A stretch of DNA of 64,000 nt from Pseudophaeobacter sp. EL27 (lineage in GTDB: Bacteria > Pseudomonadota > Alphaproteobacteria > Rhodobacterales > Rhodobacteraceae): the NCBI RefSeq assembly GCF_900313025.1, contig NZ_OMPQ01000013.1:1-64000 (forward strand), read 5' to 3'. The translations under genes and the position numbers were made by a program. Under the pieces are notes generated by a model, which was given only the letters and a program-made list of their open reading frames with translations, ran no database searches and had not been told where the DNA came from. How positions within the stretch are numbered: the first letter of the stretch is position 1; every line of letters begins with the position of its first letter. Positions 63,254 to 64,000 of this stretch are shown here, in pieces.

Positions 63254-64000
63254 CTAGGCCTCATTGATCCAGGCAGACACCCCGCCAATCAGATCAGGGC
63301 GGAAATAGGCGATGGCGCGCCCCTGCCCCGTTGCATCAGCCCCTGGTGTCTTCTCCCAAGCAGCGACACCGTGCAGGCAGAGCCTATGCATCAGATAGGC
63401 CTCACCGGGCCGCGCATGAACGGCGACCTTTGCACAGGTTTCAAACACCTCGGCACGCGCTGTCTTATAGGCCTCGGTCACGTCAACCTGATGCCAGGTC
63501 TCAGGCGCATGTCCATGAAAGGCCGCAGCAAAACCGCGACGCATCACCTCGTGACTGCCCTCCCAGATCACTAGGGGGGCGGCCTCAGCCGGGCTTGGGT
63601 TGAGCGGAATGCCCAGCACCCAGGCATGTGGCTCTTCGACCCGGCGATTGCGGGTGGTACCAAACATCTTTACCCCATCAACATGGGCCGCATCGCGACG
63701 GGACCGGTAGCGGAAAGCGGCCTCATTTTCGCCGAAGCGCGGACGTGGGTAGCCGGGATAGACCACGGAAACCTGAGCCTTATGCAAATCCGCGATGCCA
63801 CCAAAATGCTGCGCAATGAAATCCAAGGGCGCACCGCGCAAAGCTGGACCTCCCGGCAGGGTTCCGCGCAGATCATTGTCTAAGGCGTCAACGCCAATGA
63901 ACCAGGTGCCCTCACAATCGAGCCACTCCGCATGGATCGGATCCTGCGCCGCCTTTTGGGCCAGTGGCCGCGCATAGGCTGCCCACTCCGCCAAGGCGCT
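63254..64000 (-). CDS. Possible Fe(II)/2-oxoglutarate-type protein, 5' end beyond window
   Basis: An open frame of 249 codons reaches the window edge. It has a metal-ligand-like HVDG in RRDAAHVDGVKMFG (about the middle) and a later RLCLHGVAAW then GRAIAYFRP, the order H-x-D...H...R of phytanoyl-CoA-type and related non-heme iron dioxygenases. It is similar in outline to uncharacterised Rhodobacterales proteins. No substrate can be named. It is convergent with the DUF1289 gene with a 9-base gap. Confidence 0.6.
   Translation of the reverse strand, partial: SALAEWAAYARPLAQKAAQDPIHAEWLDCEGTWFIGVDALDNDLRGTLPGGPALRGAPLDFIAQHFGGIADLHKAQVSVVYPGYPRPRFGENEAAFRYRSRRDAAHVDGVKMFGTTRNRRVEEPHAWVLGIPLNPSPAEAAPLVIWEGSHEVMRRGFAAAFHGHAPETWHQVDVTEAYKTARAEVFETCAKVAVHARPGEAYLMHRLCLHGVAAWEKTPGADATGQGRAIAYFRPDLIGGVSAWINEA

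Overview
This window is chromosomal DNA from an alphaproteobacterium, almost certainly a marine Roseobacter-group member (Rhodobacterales). The evidence is the DMSP lyase gene dddP, the heterotetrameric sarcosine oxidase operon soxBDAG, the gene order yajC-secD-secF-(Mth938-like)-ccmABCDG, glnB-glnA, yfgM-bamB-der, and several small families typical of Rhodobacterales (DUF6455, DUF1289, DUF1007 with NicO, Hint-domain proteins). Species cannot be named from the sequence alone.

Layout. Positions 1-2740 are the integrase-proximal end of an integrative element. It holds a cut-off IS3-family insertion sequence, the tail of a broken gene, a C5-methyltransferase-like phage-type protein, an AlpA/Xis-like DNA-binding protein and a tyrosine integrase abutting the 3' end of a tRNA-Leu(UAG) gene. 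Core genome starts at the tRNA. It opens with a Hint-domain gene interrupted by an in-frame TGA, then nnr carrying an in-frame repeat insertion, glnB-glnA, an Hsp70-like chaperone, a lytic transglycosylase, and a pair of divergent genes (HODM/DUF3445 protein and dddP). Next come a NicO metal exporter with its DUF1007 partner, an alpha/beta hydrolase-OsmC fusion, an FNR-box-preceded DUF6455 gene, purB, a TPR protein, an orphan fliG and a late acyltransferase.

From 24 to 38 kb lie housekeeping operons: ccmABCDG (cytochrome c maturation), secDF-yajC (export), serS, a helix-hairpin-helix/histone-H1-like protein, a fatty acid desaturase, and yfgM-bamB-der. From 38 to 53 kb come an RND efflux pair with an unusually large permease, a PRMT7-like arginine methyltransferase, an SDR, an Atm1-type ABC exporter, a LysM protein, a LOG-family protein, an unrecognised lipoprotein, a RarD-type transporter, sodB and a FkbM methyltransferase. 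From 53.6 to 55.7 kb a tandem set of four small, diverged, secreted two-cysteine proteins follows; I can assign them no function. The window ends with soxBDAG, then ccmI-ruvX-DUF1289, and a gene running off the right edge.

Metabolic theme: DMSP cleavage (dddP), probable N-demethylation (HODM-like) and sarcosine oxidation (soxBDAG) point to use of methylated osmolytes, with nitrogen assimilation by GlnB/GlnA. The most promising uncharacterised material is the tandem secreted family (53649-55656), the bacterial PRMT7-like protein (43245-44462), the repeat that has entered the nnr reading frame (5053-5138), and the perfect FNR box ahead of the CxxC protein at 17207.
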